This document shows positions 26,109 through 33,875 of a stretch of 64,000 bases of DNA, one piece after another. Position 1 is the stretch's first letter; each line of letters opens with the position of its first letter. This stretch comes from Paucimonas sp. (GTDB lineage: Bacteria > Pseudomonadota > Gammaproteobacteria > Pseudomonadales > Pseudomonadaceae), in NCBI GenBank assembly GCA_031253995.1, contig JAIRVG010000009.1:18723-82722 (forward strand), read 5' to 3'. The notes beneath the pieces are model-generated. The model was given only the letters and a program-made list of their open reading frames with translations, had not been told where the DNA came from and did not search any database. A program made the translations under genes and the position numbers.

Positions 26109-27071
26109 ATGATGTCGCGCCTCGCCGTCCTCCTGCTCCTGCTTGTCTCCTGCTTCGCCCAGGCCGCCGCGCCCAGCGTGCTGCAACGTCCGGTCAGCCT
26201 CGACACCGGCCAGGGCGTGCTCCACGGCAGCCTGCTGCTGCCGCGCAGCCAGGTACCGCCGCCGGTGGTGCTGATCATCGCCGGTTCCGGGCCCACCGAC
26301 CGTGATGGCAACAACCCGGAGGTGGGACGCATCGACATCCTCAAGCGCCTGGCCTTGCAACTGGCTGCCCAGGGCATCGCCAGCGTGCGCTACGACAAGC
26401 GCGGCGTGGCGGCGAGCCTGGCCGCGACCCCGGACGAGCGCAATCTCAGCGTCGAGCGCTATGTCGCCGATGCCGTGGCCTGGAGCCACAAGATCAAGGC
26501 CGACCCGCGCTTCGGACCGCTGGTCCTGCTCGGCCACAGCGAGGGCGCGCTGATCGCCAGCCTGGCCGCCGAGCCTGCTGGCGCCGACGCGGTGATCGCC
26601 CTGGCCGGCAGTGGCCGCCCGGTGGACCAGGTGCTGCGCGAGCAACTGGCCGGGCGCCTGCCGTCCGACCAGCTCAAGCGCGCCGAGGCGGCCCTGGACC
26701 GGCTCAAGGCCGGCCACCCGGTCATTCCGGCGCCTGGCGTGCTCAAGGACATCCTGCGTCCCAGCGTGCAGCCCTACCTGATCTCCCTGTTCCGCCAGGA
26801 CCCGGCGGCAGCCTTTGGCAATCTCACCGTCCCGGCGCTGATCATCCAGGGCCGCAACGATATCCAGGTCAGCCCGGCCGATGCCGAGGCCCTGCAGGCG
26901 GCGAAGCCCGACGCACAACTGGCGCTGATCGACGGGATGAATCACATGCTGCGCATCAGCCCGGCGCAGCGGGGCCAGCAGCGCAACGCCTACACCAATC
27001 CGGAGCTGCCGCTGGCCAGCGAACTGGGCGAGCGCATCGTCGCTTTTGTGCGCCAGTTGACACCCGGCTGA
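26109..27071 (+). CDS. exported alpha/beta-hydrolase
   Basis: A 320-residue protein starting MMSRLAVLLLLLVSCFAQAAA, a signal peptide (about 1-20) that could also be a lipoprotein site (VSCFA). The hydrolase core has the GxSxG-type nucleophile elbow GHSEG (Ser near residue 161), an Asp in RNDIQ near 274 and a His in GMNHML near 299, so the Ser-Asp-His set is complete. Probably an esterase or dienelactone-hydrolase-like enzyme acting in the periplasm. The ATG at 26109 is tentative; 26112 is one codon later. Confidence 0.8.
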   Translation: MMSRLAVLLLLLVSCFAQAAAPSVLQRPVSLDTGQGVLHGSLLLPRSQVPPPVVLIIAGSGPTDRDGNNPEVGRIDILKRLALQLAAQGIASVRYDKRGVAASLAATPDERNLSVERYVADAVAWSHKIKADPRFGPLVLLGHSEGALIASLAAEPAGADAVIALAGSGRPVDQVLREQLAGRLPSDQLKRAEAALDRLKAGHPVIPAPGVLKDILRPSVQPYLISLFRQDPAAAFGNLTVPALIIQGRNDIQVSPADAEALQAAKPDAQLALIDGMNHMLRISPAQRGQQRNAYTNPELPLASELGERIVAFVRQLTPG

Positions 27072-27169
27072 GCAAATCGTCCTCCAGTCCTCGCCGCGAC
27101 GGCCGATAGACCGGTTGCAGGCAATGCCATTGCAGGCTGCCTGGCGCGGATAGAAAGAGGACACCCCTG

Positions 27170-27967
27170 ATGACTGATGCACCCACCCAGGACGCTGGCG
27201 AAGCGACTGACCAACCGGTTGCCCCGGAAGCCGTCCCGCTGCCCTGGGCGGACCTGGCCCCGGAACATTTCCAGCTGCTGCGCCTGGCGCCGCTGCCGAC
27301 CGACCGCGCCAGCGGCGCGCGTCCGCTGCGCTTCGTCCAGTACGGCTATGCCGAGCGCCACAGCAAGGAACACAGCCTGCTGCGCATGGAGATCCGCCTG
27401 CCCGGGCAGAAAACCCGCAAGGAACAGAACGCCCTGGATATCCGTGTCGATCACGAGCAGAAGCGGGTCAGCATCCAGCCGGAGAGCGGGCTGCAGATCG
27501 AACCGCTGAACCGTGGCATCGGACGCTTCCTCCTGGCCCAGGCGGTGCTCTGGGCACAGCGGCGCTGGTCGCACTACCGCCTCGAAGGCGGCGCGCTGGC
27601 GAACAAGGATGCGCTCAACGAAGACACCCGCCTGCGCCGCGACCACACCCTGCGCAGCCATGGCGTGGAAGTGGAATACGCCGATGCCCAGCACCTCAAG
27701 GGTCGCTGGGTGGAGACCCAGGTGGGCCAGCTCAAGGGCGGCTGGAATACCGACAAGTTGCAGCGGGTCGACATCATCGACGCGGCGAACATGCTGCAGC
27801 AGGCCGAGACCAAGCTGCACGAGAAGGAAGCGCAACTGCGCGAGCGGGATGAGCGAGTTGCCAAGTACAAGCGCGAGGACGGTGGGTTGCGCTTTACCAT
27901 CACCTGTCTTGTGGCGTTCGCGGTGTTCCAGGCGGGGTTGCTGATCTGGATTGCGACTCACCGTTAA
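27170..27967 (+). CDS. tail-anchored membrane protein with coiled coil, unknown
   Basis: A 265-residue protein: a disordered acidic N-terminus (about 1-30), a mixed central domain (about 40-170: HSLLRMEIRLPGQKTRKEQ..), a charged coiled coil (about 205-240: QQAETKLHEKEAQLRERD) and a single C-terminal membrane helix (about 243-262, CLVAFAVFQAGLLIWI). The bulk is therefore cytoplasmic and tail-anchored. The start at 27170 follows GAGGA at 27158-27162. No family recognised. Confidence 0.7.
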   Translation: MTDAPTQDAGEATDQPVAPEAVPLPWADLAPEHFQLLRLAPLPTDRASGARPLRFVQYGYAERHSKEHSLLRMEIRLPGQKTRKEQNALDIRVDHEQKRVSIQPESGLQIEPLNRGIGRFLLAQAVLWAQRRWSHYRLEGGALANKDALNEDTRLRRDHTLRSHGVEVEYADAQHLKGRWVETQVGQLKGGWNTDKLQRVDIIDAANMLQQAETKLHEKEAQLRERDERVAKYKREDGGLRFTITCLVAFAVFQAGLLIWIATHR

Positions 27968-27975
27968 CCGGGGAG

Positions 27976-28070
27976 TTGCAAGCTTCAAGCTGCAAGCGGC
28001 AAGAAAGAACGATCCGCGTCGCACGGGCTTTTTCTTGCAGCTTGTAACTTACAACTTGCCGCTTGCAGAG
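27976..28070. repeat. inverted repeat/REP-like element, GCAAGC type
   Basis: The left part (27976-28006) has repeated TGCAAGC/TTCAAGC units and the right part (28027-28070) carries the complementary CTTGCAGCTTG..CTTGCCGCTTGCAG. Several alternative stems can form between convergent genes. It resembles the Pseudomonas intergenic GCAAGC repeats and may stop transcription from both sides. Confidence 0.6.
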
Positions 28071-28076
28071 CTCTGG

Positions 28077-28985
28077 TCAAACGCGGGAAGCGAACAACGC
28101 CTGGTGCTGACGGCACTGCTCGGCCGTCAGCATGAACACGCCATGCCCGCCCCGCTCGAACTCCAGCCAGGCGAAGTCCACCTCCGGGTACAGCTGCTCG
28201 ACATGCACCTGGCTGTTACCCACCTCGACGATCAGCAAACCCTTCTCGGTCAGGTGGTCCGCCGCCTCGGCCAGCATGCGCCGCACCAGGTCCAGGCCAT
28301 CGTTGCCACAGGCCAGGCCCAGCTCCGGCTCGTGGTGGTATTCGGCCGGCATGTCGGCGAAGTCCTCGGCATCGACATACGGCGGGTTGGACAGGATCAG
28401 GTCGAAGCGCTGCCCCGGCAAACCTTCGAAGCCATCACCCTGCACCGTGTAGACCCGCTCTTCCAGGCCATGCCGCTCGATGTTCTGGTTGGCCACTTCG
28501 AGCGCCTCGAAGGACAGGTCGGCCAGCACCACTTCCGCCTCGGGGAACACCTCGGCGCTGACGATGCCGATGCAGCCGGAACCGGTGCAGAGGTCGAGGA
28601 TGCGCGCCGGCTCGTTGCCCAGCCACGGCTCGAAACGCCGCTCGATCAGCTCGCCGATCGGCGAACGCGGCACCAGCACGCGCTCGTCGACCAGGAACGA
28701 CATGCCGCAGAACCACGCCTCGCCCAGCAGGTAGGCGGTGGGTACGCGGTCCTCGATGCGGCGCTTGAGCAGGCGCTGCAGCTTGACCAGCTCGTCGTCT
28801 TCCAGGCGGCAGTCTAGGTAGCTGTCGGCCACTTCCCATGGCAGGTGCACCGCGCCCAGCACCAGCAGGCGGGCCTCGTCCCAGGCATTGTCGGCCCCGT
28901 GCCCGAAGAACAGGTCGTGTTCATGGAAACGGCTGACAGCCCAGCGAATATGGTCGCGCAACGTGCGCAGGCGGGAAGTGATCAC
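28077..28985 (-). CDS. prmB: ribosomal protein L3 glutamine N5-methyltransferase PrmB
   Basis: A 302-residue SAM-dependent methyltransferase. The SAM loop [10 protein letters not shown] is at 131-140 and the glutamine-binding NPPY motif at 200-203 (SNPPYVD). The N-terminal helical domain matches PrmB rather than PrmC (RF methyltransferase). PrmB modifies Gln150 of ribosomal protein L3. The GTG at 28985 follows AGGAGTCTGCC on the complement. It is convergent with the tail-anchored gene. Confidence 0.92.
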   Translation of the reverse strand: MITSRLRTLRDHIRWAVSRFHEHDLFFGHGADNAWDEARLLVLGAVHLPWEVADSYLDCRLEDDELVKLQRLLKRRIEDRVPTAYLLGEAWFCGMSFLVDERVLVPRSPIGELIERRFEPWLGNEPARILDLCTGSGCIGIVSAEVFPEAEVVLADLSFEALEVANQNIERHGLEERVYTVQGDGFEGLPGQRFDLILSNPPYVDAEDFADMPAEYHHEPELGLACGNDGLDLVRRMLAEAADHLTEKGLLIVEVGNSQVHVEQLYPEVDFAWLEFERGGHGVFMLTAEQCRQHQALFASRV

Positions 28986-29173
28986 GGCAGACTCCTGGAA
29001 AGACGACCGGCGATTCTACCAGCCCCTGCGCCACAATTGGCCGCAGCGGCGAATATGAGCGATTTTCTGACATGGCTGAAAGCCACTAACTACGCCGCTT
29101 GTACGCTAAGCGATTCACATCGGCGGCCAAGCAGGGGAGAATAGGTAAAAAGCCCTATCCAAAGGAGCCCTTG

Positions 29174-29764
29174 ATGTCTGTTCCAACGACGATGTTCCAC
29201 CTCAGCGGACGCGGCTATCCGCCGGCCAAACTGAGCAACGCCAGCCTGGTGATTATCGATGCGCAGAAGGAGTACCTCAGCGGTCCCCTCGCGCTCTCGG
29301 GCATGGCCGACGCGGTGGCGAACATCGGCAGAATGCTCGAAGCGGCACGCAAGGCCGGTCGTCCGATCATCCATGTGCGTCACCTCGGCACCGTCGGCGG
29401 CCTGTTCGACCCACAGGGCCCGCGCGGCGAATTCATCCCGGGCCTGGAACCCAAGGGCGACGAGATCATCATCGAGAAGCGCATGCCCAATGCCTTCAAG
29501 AACACCAAGCTGCATGAAACCCTGCAGGAGCTCGGTCACCTCGACCTGATCGTCTGCGGCTTCATGAGCCACTCCAGCGTCAGCACCACCGTGCGCCGCG
29601 CCAAGGACTACGGCTACCGCTGCACCCTGGTGGAAGATGCCTGCGCCACCCGCGACCTGCCGTTCAAGGACGGCGTGATCCCGGCCGCGCAGATCCAGCA
29701 GAGCGAAATGGCGATCATGGCCGACAACTTCGCCTGCGTGACCCCGACTGACAGCCTGGTCTGA
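29174..29764 (+). CDS. isochorismatase-like hydrolase with Ser at the nucleophile position
   Basis: A 196-residue protein of the isochorismatase/cysteine hydrolase fold. Asp29 (IIDAQKEY) and Lys102 (EKRMPNAF) of the usual catalytic set are present. The position normally held by the catalytic Cys (GxMTHxCV) reads GFMSHSSV with Ser135. So it is not a canonical nicotinamidase-type Cys hydrolase. Members lacking the Cys include the true isochorismatases, which use the Asp. AAAGGAG at 29161-29167 supports the ATG at 29174. There is no phenazine or enterobactin gene nearby, so the substrate is open. Confidence 0.83.
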   Translation: MSVPTTMFHLSGRGYPPAKLSNASLVIIDAQKEYLSGPLALSGMADAVANIGRMLEAARKAGRPIIHVRHLGTVGGLFDPQGPRGEFIPGLEPKGDEIIIEKRMPNAFKNTKLHETLQELGHLDLIVCGFMSHSSVSTTVRRAKDYGYRCTLVEDACATRDLPFKDGVIPAAQIQQSEMAIMADNFACVTPTDSLV

Positions 29765-29832
29765 ACCGGCGGCAGTCGGAACCACCTCGACGATTTCCGG
29801 TCCAACCCCGGATCTGTAAAGAGGAGCTCGGC

Positions 29833-30153
29833 ATGAAGATATCCGACGGTTTCGACGCCAAACGCCTGCGCCCGCGCCAGCCGGGCAGTTGGGGTGCGCG
29901 CCTGGCCGCAGCCTTCTCCGCCCTGCTGGCGACCGTCGGCGTGCTCCTGGCCATGGCTGGCGCCGCCAGCCTGCTGGGACGCCCCGCGGCGCTGGGCGAA
30001 CTGAACGACAACCGCGCCGCGGCCAGCCTGGTGCTCGCCGGCGGCCTGCTGGTGCTGTACCTCGGCGTATGGGTCTGGCGCCGTCGTCGCCTGCGCCTGC
30101 GTCGCAGCCGCGAACTGAACCTGTCCCCGCACCTGATGAAAAAACACGACTGA
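29833..30153 (+). CDS. small membrane protein, unknown
   Basis: A 106-residue protein with two hydrophobic segments (about 24-45, RLAAAFSALLATVGVLLAMAG, and about 63-83, SLVLAGGLLVLYLGVWVW) and a highly basic cytoplasmic tail (RRRRLRLRRSRE). It has a good AAAGAGGAG ribosome site. It lies between the isochorismatase-like gene and smrA; all three genes and folE run the same way. No family recognised. Confidence 0.65.
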   Translation: MKISDGFDAKRLRPRQPGSWGARLAAAFSALLATVGVLLAMAGAASLLGRPAALGELNDNRAAASLVLAGGLLVLYLGVWVWRRRRLRLRRSRELNLSPHLMKKHD

Positions 30154-30190
30154 CTGCGTAGACTCTGCGCGGTTCTGGCGGAGGCTTTAC

Positions 30191-30748
30191 ATGCAAGACG
30201 ATGATTTTTCCCTGTTCAAGAGCGAGATGCGTGGCGTCAAGCAGATCAAGCACGACCGCGCCGACACCGGCAAGGCCAAGGCCGACCGCAAGCAGCTGGC
30301 CAGCCTGCGGCAGAACGCGACGGTGCGCAGCGACCAGACGGTGGTCGACGGCCTGTCCGACCAGTTCGTCATCGACGTCGGCCCCGAAGACGATCTGCAC
30401 TGGAGCCGCGACGGCGTCCAGGAAAGCCAGATGCGCAAGCTCAAGATCGGCCAGATCCCGTTCGAAGGCAGCCTCGACCTGCATGGCATGACCGTCGAGA
30501 AAGCCCGGGAAACCCTGTGGGACTTCCTCGCCGAAGCAACCCGTTTCGAAATCCGCTGCGTGCGCGTCACCCATGGCAAGGCGGTACGCCTGGACGGCAA
30601 GCGGCCGATGATCAAGAGCCACGTCAATACCTGGCTGCGCCAGCACCCGCAGGTGCTCGGTTTCACCTCCTGCCAGGCCCGTCACGGCGGCACCGGCGCG
30701 GTGTACGTGATGCTGCGCCGGACCATGCTCGAAGGTCGCGACGAGTAA
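30191..30748 (+). CDS. smrA: Smr-domain endonuclease-like protein SmrA
   Basis: A 185-residue protein with a basic N-terminal region and a C-terminal Smr domain. The DLHGMT motif is near residues 96-101 and the second HGK.. motif (VTHGKAVRLDGKRPM) near 127-141; a GGTGAVYVML strand ends it. Smr domains are nucleases or nucleic-acid binders related to MutS2. YdaL/SmrA is the stand-alone type. A few bases upstream of folE, but no functional link is evident. Confidence 0.85.
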   Translation: MQDDDFSLFKSEMRGVKQIKHDRADTGKAKADRKQLASLRQNATVRSDQTVVDGLSDQFVIDVGPEDDLHWSRDGVQESQMRKLKIGQIPFEGSLDLHGMTVEKARETLWDFLAEATRFEIRCVRVTHGKAVRLDGKRPMIKSHVNTWLRQHPQVLGFTSCQARHGGTGAVYVMLRRTMLEGRDE

Positions 30749-30817
30749 CGCCGCACTTGCGGTGCCGTCACAGCCGCCGTACCCTTCGCGTTTGCGAAAT
30801 ACACCACAGGTAGATCC

Positions 30818-31363
30818 ATGTCCCTGGAACAGCATTACACCGCGATCCTTGGCCAACTCGGCGAGGATGTCTCCCGCGAAGGCCTGCTCGACACGCCGAA
30901 ACGGGCCGCGAAGGCCATGCAGTACCTTTGCCGCGGTTACAACCAAACCCTGGAAGAAGTCACCAACGGCGCACTGTTCAGCTCCGACAACAGCGAAATG
31001 GTCCTGGTCAAGGACATCGAGCTGTACTCGCTGTGCGAACACCACCTGCTGCCGTTCATCGGCAAGGCGCATGTCGCCTACATCCCGAGTGGCAAGGTGC
31101 TGGGCCTGTCCAAGGTGGCGCGGATCGTCGACATGTATGCCCGTCGCCTGCAGATCCAGGAAAACCTCAGCCGCGAGATCGCCGAGGCGATCCAGCAGGT
31201 CACCGGCGCCATGGGCGTGGCGGTGGTCATCGAGGCCAAGCACATGTGCATGATGATGCGCGGTGTGGAGAAGCAGAACTCGTCCATGATCACCTCGGTG
31301 ATGCTCGGCGAATTCCGTGAAAACGCGGCGACCCGCAGCGAGTTTCTCAGCCTGATCAAGTGA
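30818..31363 (+). CDS. folE: GTP cyclohydrolase I
   Basis: A 181-residue enzyme that converts GTP to dihydroneopterin triphosphate, the first step of tetrahydrofolate synthesis. Zinc ligands Cys73, His76 ([10 protein letters not shown]) and Cys144 (KHMCMMM) are all present, and the C-terminal region [13 protein letters not shown] is intact. The length fits the type I enzyme. A hairpin terminator follows at 31381. Pseudomonas genomes often carry more than one folE copy. Confidence 0.95.
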   Translation: MSLEQHYTAILGQLGEDVSREGLLDTPKRAAKAMQYLCRGYNQTLEEVTNGALFSSDNSEMVLVKDIELYSLCEHHLLPFIGKAHVAYIPSGKVLGLSKVARIVDMYARRLQIQENLSREIAEAIQQVTGAMGVAVVIEAKHMCMMMRGVEKQNSSMITSVMLGEFRENAATRSEFLSLIK

Positions 31364-31380
31364 TCGGGTGCGTCATCCGG

Positions 31381-31404
31381 GCCGACCTTTCGAGGTCGGC
31401 CTTT
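31381..31404 (+). terminator. Rho-independent terminator of folE
   Basis: GCCGACCT-TTCG-AGGTCGGC (8-bp stem, UUCG-type tetraloop) followed by CTTTTCATTT, 18 bp after the folE stop. Confidence 0.85.
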
Positions 31405-31424
31405 TCATTTCCCGAGGAGTTGCC

Positions 31425-31796
31425 ATGATCGTCAAAGCCCTGCGGGTTGGCCTCGGCCAGCTGATCGTCTTTCTCGACTGGGTCAGCCGTCCGGCCAGGC
31501 TCAAGCGTGATCCCGCCGCCCAGGCGAAGGTCGAGCAGGAAGCCCGTGGCCTGAGCCTGTACCAGTTCCACGCCTGCCCGTTCTGCGTGAAGACCCGCCG
31601 CGCCCTGCATCGCCTGAACGTGCCGGTGACGCTGCGGGATGCGAAGAACAACGAACAGGATCGCCAGACCCTGCTGAACGAAGGCGGCAAGATCAAGGTG
31701 CCGTGCCTGCGTATCGAAGAAGATGGCAAGACCACCTGGATGTATGAGTCCAAGGCGATCATCGCTTACCTGGACAAGCGCTTCTCGGCGGTGTGA
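31425..31796 (+). CDS. glutaredoxin-like/GST N-terminal domain protein
   Basis: A 123-residue protein with a hydrophobic N-terminal segment (about 1-20) and a thioredoxin-fold domain: CPFC active site at about 48-51 (HACPFCVK), cis-Pro region KVPCLRI near 87-93, and ESKAI near 106-110. The N-terminal extension may anchor it. The thioredoxin fold with a two-cysteine site suggests glutathione-dependent reduction. The ATG at 31425 follows GAGGAGTTGCC. Confidence 0.82.
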   Translation: MIVKALRVGLGQLIVFLDWVSRPARLKRDPAAQAKVEQEARGLSLYQFHACPFCVKTRRALHRLNVPVTLRDAKNNEQDRQTLLNEGGKIKVPCLRIEEDGKTTWMYESKAIIAYLDKRFSAV

Positions 31797-31805
31797 CTAC
31801 CGGCC

Positions 31806-31911
31806 TCATCGCTGGCAAGCCAGCTCCCACAGGGTCCGCGGCGTCCACAGGCACAGCACTGCTATTGAGATCGGCGCGGTACCTGTGGGAGCTGGCTTGC
31901 CAGCGATAGGG
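31806..31911. repeat. inverted REP pair (BIME-like)
   Basis: Two copies of the Pseudomonas REP core in opposite orientation: TCGCTGGCAAGCCAGCTCCCACAG on one side (from about 31808) and its reverse complement CTGTGGGAGCTGGCTTGCCAGCGA (31883-31906) on the other, about 50 bp apart. They can form one long hairpin between convergent genes. REPs of this type are processed by REP-associated RAYT transposases elsewhere. Confidence 0.9.
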
Positions 31912-31926
31912 CCGGCAGCAGCGACA

Positions 31927-32529
31927 TCAATCCACCATCGGCACATGCCGCGGATGCTGCGCCACCCGCACCAGCCACTCGCGCACCTTCGGATAGGCCG
32001 CCAGGTCGAAGCCGCCCTCATGGGCCACGTGGGTGTAGGCGTACAGCGCCACATCGGCGATCGAATAGCGATCCCCCACCAGGTACGGCGTCACTTCCAG
32101 CTGCCGCTCCATCACCCTCAGCGCCTTGTGCCCGCCCTTGTGCAGCTTGCGGTATTCCTCCAGGCGCTCGTCCGGCAGCCCCAGGTAGAACTGGATGAAG
32201 CGCGCCACGGCGATATACGGCTCATGGCTGTACTGCTCGAAGAACTGCCACTGCAGCACCTGGGTGCGCAGCCGCGGCTCGCTGGGCAGGAACTCGCTGC
32301 CCTCGGCGAGGAAATTGAGGATCGCATTGGACTCCCACAAGCAGGTGCCATCCTCCAGTTGCAGCACCGGCACCTTGCCGTTGGGGTTCATCGCCAGGAA
32401 TTCCGGCGTCTCCGTCTCACCCTTGAGAATGTCCACCGGCTGCCAGGTGTAGGGCAGGTCGAGCAGATGCAGCATCAGCTTGATCTTGTAGCAGTTGCCC
32501 GACTGGTAATCCCCATAGACCTTGTACAT
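31927..32529 (-). CDS. glutathione S-transferase family protein
   Basis: A 200-residue GST: N-terminal thioredoxin fold (about 1-78) with the GSH-binding segment NPNGKVPVLQ and ESNAI, and a helical C-terminal domain that ends AQHPRHVPMVD. Near the N-terminus YQSGNCYKIKL gives Ser/Cys candidates for glutathione activation. Start at 32529 (MYKVYGDYQ). Function likely detoxification or isomerisation; the exact substrate is unknown. Next to, but convergent with, the glutaredoxin-like gene. Confidence 0.88.
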   Translation of the reverse strand: MYKVYGDYQSGNCYKIKLMLHLLDLPYTWQPVDILKGETETPEFLAMNPNGKVPVLQLEDGTCLWESNAILNFLAEGSEFLPSEPRLRTQVLQWQFFEQYSHEPYIAVARFIQFYLGLPDERLEEYRKLHKGGHKALRVMERQLEVTPYLVGDRYSIADVALYAYTHVAHEGGFDLAAYPKVREWLVRVAQHPRHVPMVD

Positions 32530-32666
32530 CGTGCCCCTCCCCCATTTGCGCAAAACGAAACCCGTCGACTGTACGGCTAAATGCTCTGATCGCTGTACCG
32601 CAACCAGCACCCCGTCGCACGGTAGTCTGAAAAATCTGCTTACATCGAAACAATAAGGAATTTCCC

Positions 32667-33860
32667 ATGCCCGACGCCACCTCCGCACAACTGCGGCCGC
32701 TGGCCGACACCTCTCCTTCGGCGGTGGTCGCCGGTTTCATCGCCATGCTCACCGGCTACACCAGTTCGCTGGTCCTGATGTTCCAGGCCGGCCAGGCGGC
32801 AGGCCTCACCACGGGCCAGATCTCATCGTGGATCTGGGCGCTGTCGATGGGCATGGCAGTGTGCAGCATCGGCCTGTCGTTGCGCTACCGCACGCCGGTG
32901 ACCGTGGCCTGGTCGACCCCTGGTGCAGCGCTGCTGATCACCAGCCTTGGCGGCGTGACCTACGGCGAGGCGATCGGCGCCTACATCACCTGCGCCGTGC
33001 TGGTGGTGATCTGCGGCGTGACCGGCAGTTTCGAACGCCTGATGCGGCGCATCCCGGCCTCGCTGGCGTCGGCGCTGCTGGCGGGCATCCTGTTCAAGAT
33101 CGGCAGCGAGATCTTCGTCGCCGCGCAGCACCGCACCGGCCTGGTCCTGGCCATGCTGTTCAGCTACCTGCTGGTCAAGCGCCTGTCGCCGCGCTATTCG
33201 GTGCTGGCGGCGCTGATCGTGGGTACGGCATTGTCGGCCTTGCTCGGGTTGCTGGACTTCAGCCACTTCACCCTGGAAGTGGCAACCCCGGTGTGGACCA
33301 CGCCAAGCTTCTCCCTGGCCGCGACCATCAGCATCGGCATCCCGCTGTTCGTGGTGGCGATGACCTCGCAGAACATGCCCGGGATCGCCGTGTTGCGCGC
33401 CGACGGTTACCAGGTGCCGGCGTCGCCGCTGATCTCGGTCACCGGCCTGGCCTCGCTGCTGCTCGCGCCCTTCGGTTCCCACGGCGTCAACCTGGCGGCG
33501 ATCAGCGCGGCGATCTGCACCGGGCCACACGCCCACGAGAACCCCGGGAAGCGCTACACCGCGGCGGTCTGGTGCGGGATCTTCTACGCCATCGTCGGCA
33601 CCTTCGGCGCCACCCTGGCGGCACTGTTCGCCGCGCTGCCGAAGGAACTGGTGCTGTCCATCGCCGCCCTGGCGCTGTTCGGCTCGATCATGAACGGCCT
33701 CAGCGTGGCGATGAACGAGGCAAAGGAACGCGAGGCGGCGCTGATCACCTTCATGGTCACCGCCTCGGGCTTCACCCTGTTCTCCATCGGCTCGGCCTTC
33801 TGGGGCATCGTGGCCGGGGTGCTGACCCTGCTGATCCTCAACTGGCGCAAGGCCGCCTGA
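32667..33860 (+). CDS. benE: benzoate/H+ symporter BenE-family transporter
   Basis: A 397-residue inner-membrane protein with about 11-12 helices, typical of BenE (MFS-unrelated, APC-like fold). Identifying features are the N-terminus with GFIAMLTGYTSSLVLMFQAG, VTVAWSTPGAALL near 79-91, VAMTSQNMPGIAVL near 232-245, and ISAAICTGPHAHENP. BenE takes up benzoate. No ben catabolic genes lie in the window, so this may be a second benE copy as known in P. putida. An AAGGAA precedes the ATG. Confidence 0.9.
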   Translation: MPDATSAQLRPLADTSPSAVVAGFIAMLTGYTSSLVLMFQAGQAAGLTTGQISSWIWALSMGMAVCSIGLSLRYRTPVTVAWSTPGAALLITSLGGVTYGEAIGAYITCAVLVVICGVTGSFERLMRRIPASLASALLAGILFKIGSEIFVAAQHRTGLVLAMLFSYLLVKRLSPRYSVLAALIVGTALSALLGLLDFSHFTLEVATPVWTTPSFSLAATISIGIPLFVVAMTSQNMPGIAVLRADGYQVPASPLISVTGLASLLLAPFGSHGVNLAAISAAICTGPHAHENPGKRYTAAVWCGIFYAIVGTFGATLAALFAALPKELVLSIAALALFGSIMNGLSVAMNEAKEREAALITFMVTASGFTLFSIGSAFWGIVAGVLTLLILNWRKAA

Positions 33861-33875
33861 CAGGCCTTTCCGGAC

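Noticed and set aside
29090..31243. A long minus-strand open frame of about 717 codons across the isochorismatase-like gene, smrA and folE
   Set aside because: It runs antisense through several genes with conserved catalytic residues; a shadow frame.
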